In this document: positions 32,485 through 44,315 of the stretch, one piece after another
Layout: the number at the start of each line of letters is the position of its first letter
How positions within the stretch are numbered: the first letter of the stretch is position 1
DNA from: Odiellus spinosus
Lineage: Eukaryota; Arthropoda; Arachnida; Opiliones; Phalangiidae
Reading direction: 5' to 3'
Length of the DNA stretch: 64,000 nucleotides
Assembly (NCBI GenBank): GCA_963920705.1
Contig: OY987239.1
Coordinates: forward strand, 4,160,576 to 4,224,575
Translations under genes and position numbers: made by a program
Notes under the pieces: model-generated
The model's input: the letters and a program-made list of their open reading frames with translations, nothing else
What the model was told of the DNA's origin: nothing
Databases searched by the model: none

Positions 32485-33031
32485 TTTCGCCACTGGTAAA
32501 CTTTTATTGTGATAGTAAACTAGGGTTGTGTTCTCACCTTTCTACCACAAAAATAATCATTTAACCGTTATAGTCTGCGAATGCAAATCAATTTAAGTTT
32601 AGCTCGATAATGTTGAAGATAGGCCACATCGTTGGATTCGACGATGGAGTAGACTGTCTTCCCCCACCTGAAATCAGTTGAAATTTTGAATATTGGTAGA
32701 TACCCGATGGATAAAGATTCTGGGAAAGTATCGTTTTGTAACTGCCATGGGATTTTTCTCAGCAACGATTTAAATTACCCGGAATTTTGACATAATTTGA
32801 GGTGCGGAAGCCCAAAATGCCTGTAAAAGTGTTCAACCTGCCGAACAACAAAGTTTTGCAGCAAAGCAAATTCAAGGAGCGAGGCACAGACTATACAGCT
32901 AACTCGTATAGTCTTTGTGTTGTGAAAAAACAAAGAGAAATAACACCCAAAAAGTATACTGTAGTGGTTTTTATTTATAAACACTTTAAGAGTAATTCGA
33001 AGAAAAATAACAATTTTAAAGGCATTATATA
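32485..33031. other. No recognised gene
   Basis: 3' flank of the DDE transposase. Overlapping frames on both strands (32775-33098) are short and unlike known proteins. Confidence 0.35.
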
Positions 33032-34321
33032 TCAAACAATGTTAAGTAAATCGTCCAAATCACCAGCATCGTCGCACACTGCACGCAATTTAGATTGAAA
33101 CCAGCTACCGCTATCTTCGTGTCGTTTATAGCCCAGGTACCAAATAAGGCTGCTAACGTGAGCACAAGTTCCGATGTTCAAGTTCCCACCTTTGCAGTTG
33201 CAATACCACGAAGTAACTGAATCAATCCCGATACCATTAGGAACGTATCGAATCAAAGCTTGATGCGTGGCTGAGGCTGAGAACTGACTCCCTACGCGAA
33301 CACGAATTAGGTCTTTTTCCACTTGGCAAACTTCAACGTTGAAAGAGCCGGACTTTTCAATCGTCAAAGCGACGTAAGACTCCGCGCGCTTTGCTTTAAA
33401 GTCGCTCATTACAATGTCTCTTACTTCTACGTCACTAAGTACCGGGAAGTCTTCTAATCCAATCTCGTCAAGTTTATTCCATTGCGAGGGTTTACGTAAA
33501 AGTCCGCGTTCGAGAACTTGTTTAAGCGGGTGTTCGATGGCCTGTGAAGCTACCATTTTACGTACAGACTCCTCCCAATTACCACTGTGGTGCAGTTCAG
33601 GATGAAAAGCGTTAATGAGGGACGCGGCTATGTGAAGCAGTTCCGTTACGTAGGGTATCATGTGGACATGTATACGGTTTTTGAAAAAGCTAAACATATA
33701 CTGCAAATGCCCATTCCTTACTTCAACAGGCCATCTTAGATACGTCACTTTCCGCGAACGATTTACTTCCTCTGTGCTTACTTGCTTTTCTCCTTTTGAC
33801 AAAAATGAAGGCATTTGTGGCTCCACCCCAAGTTCGGAAAGCATGCTATTAGAATCACGAAATCCTCGATCTGCTAAAACTACGTCATCTACTTTAAAGA
33901 AAGACTTGAGATCATTTCTGGTTTTTACAGCGTGATTTAAAATACGAGCGTCGTTATTGCGACCGTTGGCAAAGTATGGACCGATAATGTCAACAATATA
34001 ACCCGTAGTAGTGACGAGGACCATTGGTTTGAAAATATGCTGTCCTTTGTGTACGCAAAATGATTTGTGAAGGACAGTATAATCCTTCGATCTTCCAACT
34101 TTTATGTAGGTTCCGTCGACAATAGTAATGAGGCAATCTGGTTTATTGTTAGCAAAAAGTCTTACCGCAGCAGCTGACTGATGGTTGGCTATTAACTCTT
34201 CACGTGACTTGTGGTTGAGACCAAAATGATGAGGCACGAATCTTTCTGACAAGGCGGCGATGACCATTTTCGTTATGTTCATTACTGTTTGTTCTTGTAT
34301 TTGAAATATTACAGATAGCAC
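33032..34321 (-). CDS. DDE transposase-like protein with SWIM zinc finger
   Basis: 429-codon open frame. The DDE_4-type nuclease core has catalytic candidates D69 (ITIVDGTYIKV), D151 (VVLADRGFRD) and E200 (LRWPVEVRNGHLQYMFSF). Near residue 380-400 a CxCx(n)CxH SWIM finger (YCNCKGGNLNIGTCAH) follows. The combination resembles transposases of the ISL2EU/Kolobok-like assemblage and their domesticated relatives. The N-terminal DNA-binding part normally preceding the core is absent, and no terminal inverted repeats are seen, so it may be 5'-truncated or the start may lie in an unseen exon. Uninterrupted frame suggests recent activity or retention. Confidence 0.75.
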   Translation of the reverse strand: MLSVIFQIQEQTVMNITKMVIAALSERFVPHHFGLNHKSREELIANHQSAAAVRLFANNKPDCLITIVDGTYIKVGRSKDYTVLHKSFCVHKGQHIFKPMVLVTTTGYIVDIIGPYFANGRNNDARILNHAVKTRNDLKSFFKVDDVVLADRGFRDSNSMLSELGVEPQMPSFLSKGEKQVSTEEVNRSRKVTYLRWPVEVRNGHLQYMFSFFKNRIHVHMIPYVTELLHIAASLINAFHPELHHSGNWEESVRKMVASQAIEHPLKQVLERGLLRKPSQWNKLDEIGLEDFPVLSDVEVRDIVMSDFKAKRAESYVALTIEKSGSFNVEVCQVEKDLIRVRVGSQFSASATHQALIRYVPNGIGIDSVTSWYCNCKGGNLNIGTCAHVSSLIWYLGYKRHEDSGSWFQSKLRAVCDDAGDLDDLLNIV

Positions 34322-35941
34322 CTTAATGGAAACACCAACTGTCCTTCACAAAAAGAAGATTTCCCTAAAACGGGCCACGCATCTTGCAGGCATATCTACC
34401 CCCCCCCCCCCCCTCTTCTCCACGCTTCTTAAGACCACCGGTCCAGAAGCGCGGGAAAAAAACTAAAAGACTTGTGCTTTCGAGCTTAAGAAAAGGAGAG
34501 TGACTCTGGCCGCAAACACGACATGGTCGCAAATATATATCGCTCTGCGAAAACGTAAAGTGTTGCGCGGGGAAAAACCTTAACGCGCCTTCTTCAAAAT
34601 GAAAAGAGGCGAATAGCCCAAGCGCGCCACTGATGCGAACTTGAATAATTTATTCTAAACTGCGAAACTGACCCTTCGGACAATTCCGAACATATTCGCG
34701 CCGTACCCCGACAGAATGGACAAATCGCTCGAAAACTTTTGAGACCCCACGGGTCAGCTTGGATGTTGCAGTCCACCGTTCCCCCATGATGGCGGAAACC
34801 GCATAAGTCGTAACGTTTTATTTTTATTGTTATTATTCTGTCGCGTATTATTTGTTTATTATTATTATTATTATATTTATTTTATTATCTAGTTGATTAG
34901 TAATTAGTGTCATGACACGTTAGTTTTTAATTGGTTTATAGTGAATCTTTAATTCATTATATGAGTTTTATATTAAAATGATTCTGGTAACTCTCTATAC
35001 CTCGACTTAATTATTTTAATTACATCCCATATTCTTAGGCTATGCATTGCTATTCTTTTATTTTCTATTCCACGCCACCCCTCAATAGTGAAAAGGTAGG
35101 CGACCAACCCGGCTTTATTTTATTTTGTATTGTAACTGGATTTGGCGTGAGACTTCCCCTTTGGCTTTAGTCCGCGATTCCGAGTTTCCACGTTACAAAG
35201 GGCTAAAAGTTTGGCTACGAACCGGATTTGAAAAGAAATCGGTAGTCTGAAAAAAAAAATAAAAAAATTCCATCACTAACGAGGAAACAAAGCTATTTTC
35301 TATTAGTTAGTGTCAAGAATAGATTCAACACAATAATATGGAAGAGCTATATCCCTTTGTCCGCGCGCTAGTCTGAGCGGATGGAGCCTACGGTGGTCTT
35401 ACGCCGCGCCTCATGTCACGTGCACAGGAAGCGGTTGGCTGTTTTCTACCGTAAGTCCCGGGGGGAGGATATCAGGCTGCGGGGATAGACACTGCCGGGA
35501 GAGCTAGCTCTCTGTCGCGGACCTTGAAAGCTCGTGATAGGGTGAAAATCATAACGCATATAACGTCAAATCTAGTAATCTCCACCCACTCGAAACTAGC
35601 GTTATACCAGAGGTATAGCGTACGGTTCGATATTCTTGTGTTGAGACTATTCTTGTTAGTGTTAAATGTTAATCACTTCGGTCAAGTAAATTATGAAAAA
35701 CATTCAATTTTTCACTAGTGTAGGGTTTTTTATTCATTTGTGGAATTTTCTCTATATACCCAAATTATTTGCATAATTGTTTTTTACATAAAATGTTACC
35801 CACCCTGAACTTGGGATTAGATTCATATTTTAGTACGTCAGAATTTCGAAGGTTAAATCGTACCCTGTAATAAAAATCTTATGTTTATGACATTGTTGGT
35901 TTAATCCAAAACAGGCTTGCCACAGGTCAGGGAAAACAGGG
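34322..35941. other. No recognised gene
   Basis: Intergenic, with a 15-base C run at about 34400-34414, an ATT microsatellite-like stretch near 34855-34880, and a GC-richer patch at 35350-35520. No coding region is supported. Confidence 0.4.
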
Positions 35942-36110
35942 AAAAATCAGGGAATTTAAAAATGAACCAAAAGTCGGGTAATTTTAAGATATTTTAAAAA
36001 TTCAGGTAATTTTAAGATATTTTAAAAAGTCAGGGAATTTTAAGATATTTTAAAAAGTCAGGGAATTTTAAGATATTTTAAAAAGTCAGGGAATTTAAAG
36101 ATCTTTGGAC
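35942..36110 (+). repeat. Tandem repeat of about 28 bp, about five copies
   Basis: Units are GTCAGGGAATTTTAAGATAT plus TTTAAAAA. A CAGGGAAAA start just upstream recalls hAT-type element ends, but no partner end was found. Confidence 0.85.
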
Positions 36111-36617
36111 TTGCATACCTATCTTGTTGATAATTTTAGATATTCCCTTAAAGAAACTTTATGATTCTATTCCCTCAAACTTGTAAAATTTGCGAAATTA
36201 TATAAATTGACTCAGGGTGGACTGATCCACAGACCTCTATGGGTCACCACCCCATTATTAAAGCAACTGATAGCGAATCCCATTAGACCGTTCTAAGAAT
36301 TAATGCTCTGAATCTCGCTAAAACCTAATTTGCTCTTATTCTCGCTCGCTAAAGAGCATAGAAATAAGTCCTCTTTTTGGTTTTCTTTCGAAAAAGACAG
36401 ATCAATAAAACTTGCTCTCGGCGTGATGTTAATTTTTGTTATTTTAATTATAATTATCATAGTTAACAAAGTAAATATACCTGATCCAATGTTATAACGG
36501 TATTTGTGCCTGGGGCAATTTGAAACATGTCAGAGTATAGTTTTGGCACGGCTGTTTTGTCTTGCCCATTATGAGCCGCTATCCCCAACATACTCGTGTA
36601 TATAGATGGTGTTAGGT
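36111..36617. other. No recognised gene
   Basis: Sequence upstream of the BEL element. The last five bases, TAGGT, are the target-site copy. Confidence 0.4.
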
Positions 36618-37000
36618 TGTTCAGGCGAATAAGTCTACTTGCGTTAATTCTAACTTAAAACTATTAAACACTTTCCTGTATATCATTATTTCTATTCGTA
36701 TTATAATTTCACGAAAAGTCACTACTACTTAAGGCTCATTCAAGTTAGCAAACCTTCAAGACAATATGAAGAAGAAAAAAAGAATAGTTGTCGTATTAGT
36801 CGTCCTCCGACGGGACGGCCGAGGAGCATTAGAGTAGAGGTAGAGAAAAAGCCTGGGTAGGAGAGATTTTGTTCAGTTGTTGTCGAAATTTGTAACGCGG
36901 AGACCTCAGCCGTTTTTGAGCTCTCGCTTGTTTGTAAAAATAATAATAAAGTTAGTTTTGTTTTCTCAAATCCGGTGTTATTAATCGCAATACACGAACA
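36618..37000 (+). repeat. BEL 5' LTR
   Basis: 383 bp, TGTTCAGG to CACGAACA, with AATAATAAAG near the 3' end as a possible polyadenylation region. Preceded by target copy TAGGT. Confidence 0.93.
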
Positions 37001-37003
37001 TTT

Positions 37004-37020
37004 TTGGTCCGTCGAGCCGG
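37004..37020 (+). promoter_or_regulatory. BEL primer-binding site
   Basis: TGGTCCGTCGAGCCGGA, just inside the LTR, complements the 3' end of eukaryotic tRNA-Tyr with CCA, apart from one mismatch. This tRNA would prime minus-strand DNA synthesis. Confidence 0.7.
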
Positions 37021-37196
37021 ATCTTTTCGCAGTTTAATCAGAATAATTACCTGGACTTCGCGTAACGGATTGTTTCATTAAACCTCGAACCCGGCAATTA
37101 ATATCGTGCCACTATTGTGCTTACGTGCAGTGATTCTCGGGAAAAAAGAACTTCGACTTAAACAATTCAGTGTCCAATTTCAACGAACAGTAAACA

Positions 37197-38034
37197 ATGG
37201 ATCCACTACTTAACAAGCGTAGGGCTATTAAAGGTCAAACAACAAGAATTGAGTCCGTACAGGTCAGCCACACAACAACTCCGTTAAATGATGCCGCTAT
37301 ACCAGTATACCAAAACAAGGTGGACAAATTAACAAAGGATCTCGACACCATACATAACAGTATTAGTGCGATATGACTCCCGGCAGATTTTGATGTTCAT
37401 GAAACAGAGTACAACCAAATTAATACAAGGTTAGAAGATTTAACTATATTTTTTGCGGACGTACTTTCGCACAGAAAAGCCAGTTCTCGCAGCGTAACCA
37501 GTAGGTCCGCGATCGGTGACATCAAACTACCAAAGTTGGAAATACCTACGTTCAGTGGCAAGTACACCGAGTGGGTACTTGTTCATGATCTCTATACGGC
37601 AACTGTGCATGACAATCTCAAACTTTCGGCTTCTCAGAAGTTTCATTACTTAAAACAAGCATTACGTAATGAAGCGGCAACTTTAATACTGCCCATACCA
37701 GTAACCGACGCAAATTATTCTGTGGCTTGGGACATACTGTTGAACAGATACAATAACGAAAGAGAAATAATAGATGCGCATGTAAAGCGTCTTTTTAATC
37801 AACCTAGCATGACTAATGAATCCGCTGCAATGCTGCGTCGACTCATCGACACTACGGTGGAATGTGTTAGATCCCTAACGGTTTTAAAACAACCAACAGA
37901 CAGTTGGGACGCTATACTGTAGCACATAGTTAAAGGGAAATTAAATCAAGAGTCTCGCCGACAATGGGAGCTCTCTCTATCTGGTACTACATTACCAAAA
38001 TTCGAAGAATTAAAGACCTTTCTGGAGACCAGGC
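37197..38034 (+). pseudogene. BEL Gag, interrupted
   Basis: The ATG at 37197 opens MDPLLNKRRAIKGQTTRIES; TGA at 37374 and TAG at 37920 interrupt the same frame. Between them lies the conserved LPKLEIPTFSGKYTEW and ILLNRYNNEREIIDAHVKRL region typical of BEL/Pao Gag. A frameshift near 38030 (within AGACCAGGCAAGGGCC) leads into the next segment. Confidence 0.85.
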
Positions 38035-38674
38035 AAGGGCCTTAGCAGCTGCGCAATCATCAACTGTGGTTGGCAGACAAAAGGCACCTCCAGAGGGGTC
38101 AAGAAAAACAGCTGTCTCCCACTATGGGACAGCAAGAGAGAAATGTATCATTTGTAGTAAAGAAGGACATGCAATATACAGATGTAGTACATTTTTGAAG
38201 GCCTCCAATGAAGAGCGTTGGAACTTTGTCAAAAAACATTTTCTCTGTTTCAACTGCTTACGAGCAGATCACCAAGCTGATGATTGCAGGGGAAGTGCAT
38301 GTCGAAAATGCTCCTCAAAGCATAATTCACTCCTTCATCGAGAACAGTCAGAACAAAATGAGCAATCAGAGCAAAGAGACCAGTCAGAACCAAAAGTTCA
38401 GTCTGACCAAGAAGTTGTCTCTCACATTGCACGAAAATCAAGTGGCAAGTCGAACGTACTCTTGTCAACAGCTATAATACAAGTGAGAGATGCAACCGGT
38501 AACTATCAACGAGCAAGAGCTCTTTTAGATACAGCGTCTCAAACCAGTTTTATAAGTGAAGCCTGCGCGCAACGGCTTCAGCTTAAACGGTCTCACTTAG
38601 ACATATCTATCGGTGGTATTGGAGATAAGGGTATTGATTCGTGTCAAAGCAGCGTCAAATTGAAATTACGCTAG
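38035..38674 (+). pseudogene. BEL Gag zinc knuckles and protease
   Basis: After the frameshift come two Cys/His knuckles (CIICSKEGHAIYRC and CFNCLRADHQADDC), a Glu/Gln-rich linker, then the protease start RARALLDTASQTSFISEACA with DTAS at the active site. A TAG at 38672 interrupts the protease. Confidence 0.85.
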
Positions 38675-40936
38675 GATGCAGACAGCAACATAGAGGTAAC
38701 TGTGGAGGCTCTGATTCTCAAGAGAGTCACGGGATACCTGCCACAGATTCCATGTGACCCAACCAAGTGGCCACATATCAAAGGTTTAAAGTTAGCCGAT
38801 CCCAAATTTTACGTACCAGGCCAAATAGACATATTACTTGGTGCAGACATTTGCATTGACATCATGGATGGTGGAGTTCTCAAAGGACCACCGAACACAC
38901 CCGGTGCATTTAGCACTATATTTGGTTGGGCCATTTCAGGACCCCAAACCTTGCAAGACCACGAAAGCTCTAACATTCATGTACATCATTGCACGATTGA
39001 CAATCAATTAAAGAAATTTTGGGAACTTGAAGAGGTAGCGCCACAAACTATACTTACTTCAAATGAAGCACTATGCGAGAGGATCTTTAAAGAAAGTCAC
39101 ACCAGAGATGCAACTGGTCGGTACATGGTGAGGTTACCATTTAAAACCAATCCTGATGTTCTGGGCGACTCAAGGAAAGCCGCCGTGCGAAGATTCTACT
39201 GTCTTGAACGACAGTTAGAGAAAGATCAGTTGAAACAGGCAAAATACCAGACATTTATGACCGAATACCTTGAGCTAGGACACATGGAACTCATTCCGTC
39301 GGACGAGAATAGGAGTCAACAAGGAAGTAACTATTACTTGCCGCATCATTGCGTATCAAGCGAAACAAGTACGACCACCAGTTTACGAACTGTGTTTGAC
39401 GGTTCCGCTAAATCATCAACAGGAATATCCCTTAATGACACTCTTCTCGTTGGACCCAAACTACAAGAAGATCATATAAACCAGCTTATTCGGTTTCGTT
39501 TACATTCCATTGTAATGGTCGCTGACCTTGCTAAAATGTTTCGACAAATTTTGGTACATCCGGAAGATACCAACTTTCAACGAATAATCTGGCGACCAAA
39601 GAACCAGGTAACCATTAACGATTATCGGCTACTCACGGTCACATATGGAACAGCGTCCGCTCCATACCTCGCAATAAAAGTACTCAAACAATTATCCCAA
39701 GACGAAAAGAAGAACTTTCCCTTGGCATCATCGGTTCTCTCCAATGACTTCTACGTAGACAATCTGATGTCTGGAAGAGAAACGGTGAAAGAGGCATTAC
39801 AGCTTCAAACGGAACTCATGGAATTAACAAAGAAAGGCGGATTTGAGCTTAGAAAGTGGGCTTCAAACGAGCCTGAAATCCTGGAGTCGATACCTCCTGA
39901 ATTGAGAGAAATTCAAGGACCTCTAAGAATAGATACTGATGAAACAATAAAGACACTTGGACTATATTGGCAACCAGCTGCTGATCAATTTATATTCATG
40001 GTAAAATTATCTGATGAAAGAAGAACGGTGACCAAAAGAATAATTTTATCAGACACAGCAAAAATCTTTGACCCATTGGGTCTTCTAGCCTCAATTGTAG
40101 TCGTGGGAAAAATACTACTACAACAGCTTTGGTCCTGTAAATTGGAATGGGATCAACCTTTATCCTCCAAACCCGAAAACAAGTGGATGCTGGACAAGTG
40201 GAATTCTTATCGGAAACAATTACCAGAAACTCAAAATTTGGCAATTCAACGTCACATATTACAATCAGACGTTCAGGAATATAGCTTGCACGTTTTTTGT
40301 GATGCATCGGAACAAGCGTATGCCGCAGCTGTTTATCTCAAAAGCATAGATATCAATGGAAAGGCGCAGGTTCAACTCATTACCGCAAAAACCAGAGTGG
40401 CTCCCTTGAAAACAGAATCGATTCCGAGACTGGAGCTGTGTGGAGCGGTTTTATTGACAAGATTGATCAAATTAGTTCAAGATTCACTAAAGATGCCAGT
40501 ACAAAATATATATGGCTGGACCGATTCTATGATCGTTCTAGCGTGGTTAGCATCACCACCGCAACGATGGAAGACATTTGTAGCCAACCGGGTGTCTGAG
40601 ATTCACCAGACACTTACACCAATCAGTTGGCATCATGTTCCAGGGGAGTCCAACCCGTGTGATTGCGCATCGAAAGGAATCACCGTTTTAACATTATGTT
40701 ACCTTGAACTGTGGTGGAAGGGACCACAATGGCTAACCCAAGGCTCAAAGCCTATAATAAATGCTATAGAGAAAGAGCCTGAAGAGTGTTTATTAGAAGA
40801 GAAAAGGATAAAACAGCTTGCAGCGTATTGTCATCTTGACTGCTCAATACTTGAATCCCATTCATCATTAAGAACACTCTTACAAGTGACTGCTTACACG
40901 ATAAGATTTATCAAGAACTTACGTAGGGCAGTTTAG
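38675..40936 (+). pseudogene. BEL protease end, reverse transcriptase and RNase H
   Basis: Same frame as the preceding segment. The protease tail IDILLGADI is followed by RT motifs LRTVFDGSAKSSTGISLND, VMVADLAKMFRQI, TYGTASAPYLA and SNDFYVDNLMSG, the last a YVDN in place of YVDD, then HVFCDASEQAYAAAVYL and TESIPRLELCGAVLL of the BEL RNase H and GWTDSMIVLAWLA. A TAG at 40934 ends this open part, and coding resemblance continues past it. Confidence 0.9.
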
Positions 40937-42355
40937 AACAAAAAGAACCCCAATACTCCAGAACAAAAGGAGAGTGGCACTCTATCCAAACAAGAACTTG
41001 ATTTTGCCTTAACTCATTGGATAAAAGCAGTTCAAACGGGGAAATACTTAAGCGAGATTCAACGGCTTCAGGAGAACAAACAGGTTAAAAGCAAAAGCAA
41101 AATTCAATCGTTAAACCCTTTTCTCGACCAAGAGGGGATCCTTAGGGTTGGAGGGCGATTACGACATGCTCTGATTCCAGCAACACAAACAAATCCAATT
41201 ATCTTACCTAAGAAAAGCCACCTCACAGACATCATCATAAAGCATGAACACGAGAAGAACTTCCATGGCGGGTCTCAATTACTAATGGCAATACTTCAAA
41301 AAAGATATTGGATTGTTGGCCTCCGAGATACTATTCGCTTTCACATACGAAAATGCGTTCGCTGCGTACGCCAACAAGCTGCAAAGGTGAAGCAAATAAT
41401 GGGCGACCTACCGTCACCGAGAGTCAAGCCATCGAGAGCATTTCTCAAATGCGGTGTCGATTATGCCGGTCGATTCCTTTTACGAGTCATGAAAGGAAGA
41501 GGACACAAAATGTTTAAGGCCTATATCTCAGTCTTCGTTTGCTTCGCAGCCCGTGCTCTACATCTGGAACTCGTTAGTGACATCACAACGAAAGCCTTCC
41601 TAGCGGCATTGAAGAGGTTTGTGTCTCGACGCGGTAAACCGGCTGAAATGTACAGCGACTGTGGCACCAACTTCATTGGTGCAAACAGAGAGATGAAAGA
41701 CTTTCTACAATTCATGGCAACCACAACAAACAATGAACATCTGACACGATGGTGTGCTGACGAGGCCATAATTTGGCACTTTAATCCACCAGCCGCACCA
41801 CATTTTGGCGGTCTATGGGAGGCAGGAGTGAAATCTGTTAAATTTCACTTAAAAAGAGTTCTCGGTTCAGCCAATTTAACCTTTGAAGAGATGCAAACAC
41901 TTCTATGTCAAATTGAAGCGTGTTTAAATTCTCGCCCTTTAACACCGTTGAGCACAGACCCAACAAGTTTTGCTGCTCTGACACCTGGGCATTTCTTGAT
42001 TGGAGATGCCATATCAGCAATCCCTGAACCAGATTTCACCGCGACACAAATCAATCGGCTCTCTAGATGGCAAGTGGGGCAACAAATCTTACAACATTTT
42101 TGGAGACGATGGAGAAATGAATACTTAGCCCGATTGCAACAACGACCGAAGTGGGCAACCATTACCCCTAACCTCAAGGTCGGGGACTTGGTCATCATAA
42201 AAGACTCAGATCTCCCTCCGACTAAATGGAAAATGGGACGTATCCTAAAACTACATCCTGGAGCCGATGGGTGTGTTCGCGTAGTGACATTAAAAACGGC
42301 TGACAAGGAACTACAAAGACCAATTTCAAAACTCTGTCAGCTGCCTCTGGATTAA
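40937..42355 (+). pseudogene. BEL integrase
   Basis: In the same frame after the stop: zinc-binding region (KHEHEKNFHGGSQLL, RKCVRCVRQQA), core with VDYAGRFLLRV, MYSDCGTNFIGANREM and NPPAAPHFGGLWEAGVKSVK, carrying the DDE residues, and a C-terminal VGDLVIIKDSDLPPTKWKMG module, ending at TAA. The integrase part from 41285 is open throughout and resembles a working enzyme, but is not translated in frame with an intact start. Confidence 0.9.
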
Positions 42356-42452
42356 GTCAGTAATCGAAAAATTAATATTTCCAACCAAGACAATTAGTTT
42401 TAATGTTTAACAAAATGCATGCAAGATCAAGTGTTGAAAAAATTGGTATTTC

Positions 42453-42465
42453 AAGGCGGGCGGGA
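42453..42465 (+). promoter_or_regulatory. BEL polypurine tract
   Basis: AAGGCGGGCGGGA directly before the 3' LTR, the usual place of the plus-strand primer. One to two pyrimidines interrupt it. Confidence 0.6.
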
Positions 42466-42850
42466 TGTTCAGGCGAATAAGTCTACTTGCGTTAATTCTA
42501 ACTTAAAACTATTAAACACTTTCCTGTATATCATTATTTCTATTCGTATTATAATTTCACGCAAAGTCACTACTACTTAAGGCTCATTCAAGTTAGCAAA
42601 CCTTCAAGACAATATGAAGAAGAAAAAAAGAATAGTTATCGTATTAGTCATCCTCCGACGGGACGGCCGAGGAGCATTAGAGTAGAGGTAGAGAAAAAGC
42701 CAGGGTAGGAGTGATTTTGTTCAGTTGTTGTCGAACTTTGTAACGCGGAGACCTCAGCCATTTTTGAGCTCTCGCTTATTTGTAAAAAAAAAATAATAAA
42801 GTTAGTTTTGTTTTCTCAAATCCGGTGTTATTAATCGCAATACACGAACA
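42466..42850 (+). repeat. BEL 3' LTR
   Basis: 385 bp, matching the 5' LTR apart from about nine substitutions and a longer A run. Followed by target copy TAGGT at 42851-42855. Confidence 0.93.
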
Positions 42851-43480
42851 TAGGTATTCTTCTTCGCACAATATTATGGATTAAACTTAATCCTAGAAGA
42901 AAGTTATACAACCATGAGTTTCAATTCCCAAGTCAACTTGAATATAGCATCCTGCTATTAGTTTTTGCATAAATAAATCATCCTTCAAGTTTATAAGACG
43001 ACATACTGTGGATGACGATGAAGTGAGTCTGATTTTCTCAGTCCATTGTTTCACCATATGTATTCCAAAATTTGTACAGAAATGCGCCCAGGGCCGGTAT
43101 ATTCTTTCTAGAGTAAATCAGAATCGAAATCGCGACGGCTGGGCGAGACACGCTCCTTCGTTTCGCAAGAGAGAGAGGATAGTTGTTCTGATATTCGGCA
43201 CGTTATTATCACCGCCTACTTAGTTCCAATCTCAACCGCTAGAGAGGGCAATTTCGAATTCCGCAACTCGAGTCTCGACCTGTTTTTGGATTTTTTCCTC
43301 TCTCCTCGGGCGAAAGCTTTGACGACAAAACTTTCAGGAACCATATACCAATCATAATATGTCCTGCTGTAAACTTGAAGCGTGATTTGCCTGTGGTTTG
43401 TGACATCGTGTCTAGGAGTTCGTGTCGATATGACAAAACGAAAATATTTAATCTATAATATATATCTCCACTCATGGAGC
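42851..43480 (+). pseudogene. Partial third copy of the duplicated IR locus (intron 4 region)
   Basis: It aligns with 61497-62070 of copy B, including ATGAGTTTCAATTC, TCATCCTTCAAGTTTATAAG and CTTGAAGCGTGATTT, and with 45895-46600 of copy A. In B this sequence lies in the intron between S2 and TM3 exons, so I treat it as noncoding. The open frame in B at 61556-61921 is broken here by a one-base insertion, which argues against a conserved protein. Confidence 0.65.
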
Positions 43481-44140
43481 GATAAAGGTTTCTTAACGCA
43501 TTAAAGTAGATATGAAACAGGACTTGTTTATGACTGCCCGAATCAAATCAGACCATTTGTTATTCCATTTAGCGAATGATCCAAATAGTGATATTTATTT
43601 CGTGGCAATTAAGTATTATAAAATTTATTACCGCTAACGAATCCGTAAGAAGTCGATGTAAAACTGAAGTTTGTTCGAAAGCAATTGTTGCCGAAAATTG
43701 CCGTTCTGACGCTAGTGAAATTTCTGAAAAAAACCGTTAGGATTTATTTAAATCTCCACTGGGATTTGGTTTTAATCCTTTTTGTTACTCGTGGTCGCAT
43801 GCTTGGCCGTTGAAGAGGCAACTGGAAATGAATTTCGAAATTTCCTGCGACGCGTTTTACTTTTCTTCTTCCGTTAGAAGCATGTAGAAATCGAGAACAC
43901 TCATAATTTTCGTCACCATTTTGCTCTCATTGCCATCGCAGTACAATTCGGTCAAATTGTTGGGCCAAAACTACGTAGAGTTTAAGATGTGTTATTTTAA
44001 TATTTTTGTGGAATCTTCCATCATAAAATAAAATTCCACGTTAACTCGGGAGCATTTTAACTAAATTATCTACAGTTTACTGGGAGGTGGGTCTTAAAAC
44101 ACGTGATATGATGCCATCAATAATCCTAAACACAACCTAC
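43481..44140. other. No recognised gene
   Basis: Sequence between the partial copy and the truncated copy A. It has no counterpart in copy B, whose homology to A starts at about 44141. Confidence 0.45.
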
Positions 44141-44315
44141 GCGAGCCTGGTTGCTCTTGGGAGTAACAATCCTAATTCAATTTTGGTGCGCTGGTTTGAA
44201 GAGCGATCTTCTCGTTGATGACATTTTAACCATCGATTCTTTGGAGGATTTGACGTCCAACCCAAAGATTATTTGCTATTTTTTGCAAAGTACACGATTA
44301 ATTAAATTGTTGCAG
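44141..44315 (+). pseudogene. IR copy A, truncated TM2/S2 exon
   Basis: It matches exon 3 of copy B from ACGCGAGCCTGG onward: TRAWLLLGVTILIQFWCAGL (TM2) then SLEDLTSNPKIICYFLQSTR (start of S2). The 5' part of the exon is missing: upstream sequence is unrelated, carries an in-frame TAA and has no acceptor at the expected place. It ends at a donor, CAG|GTAACG. A second copy of the exon tail and intron start occurs at about 44530-44790 by local duplication. Confidence 0.8.

Larger units (their letters stand above)
36618..42850 (+). mobile_element. BEL/Pao LTR retrotransposon, complete structure, defective coding
   Basis: 5' LTR, primer-binding site, Gag, protease, RT, RNase H, integrase, polypurine tract and 3' LTR are all present. 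The LTRs begin TGTTCAGG and end CACGAACA, and the element is flanked by a 5-bp direct repeat TAGGT. At least four stops and one frameshift interrupt the coding region. The LTRs differ at roughly nine sites in 383 bp plus a small A-run indel, so insertion is not very recent. It landed in the IR locus, just upstream of the partial copy at 42.85 kb. Confidence 0.95.
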
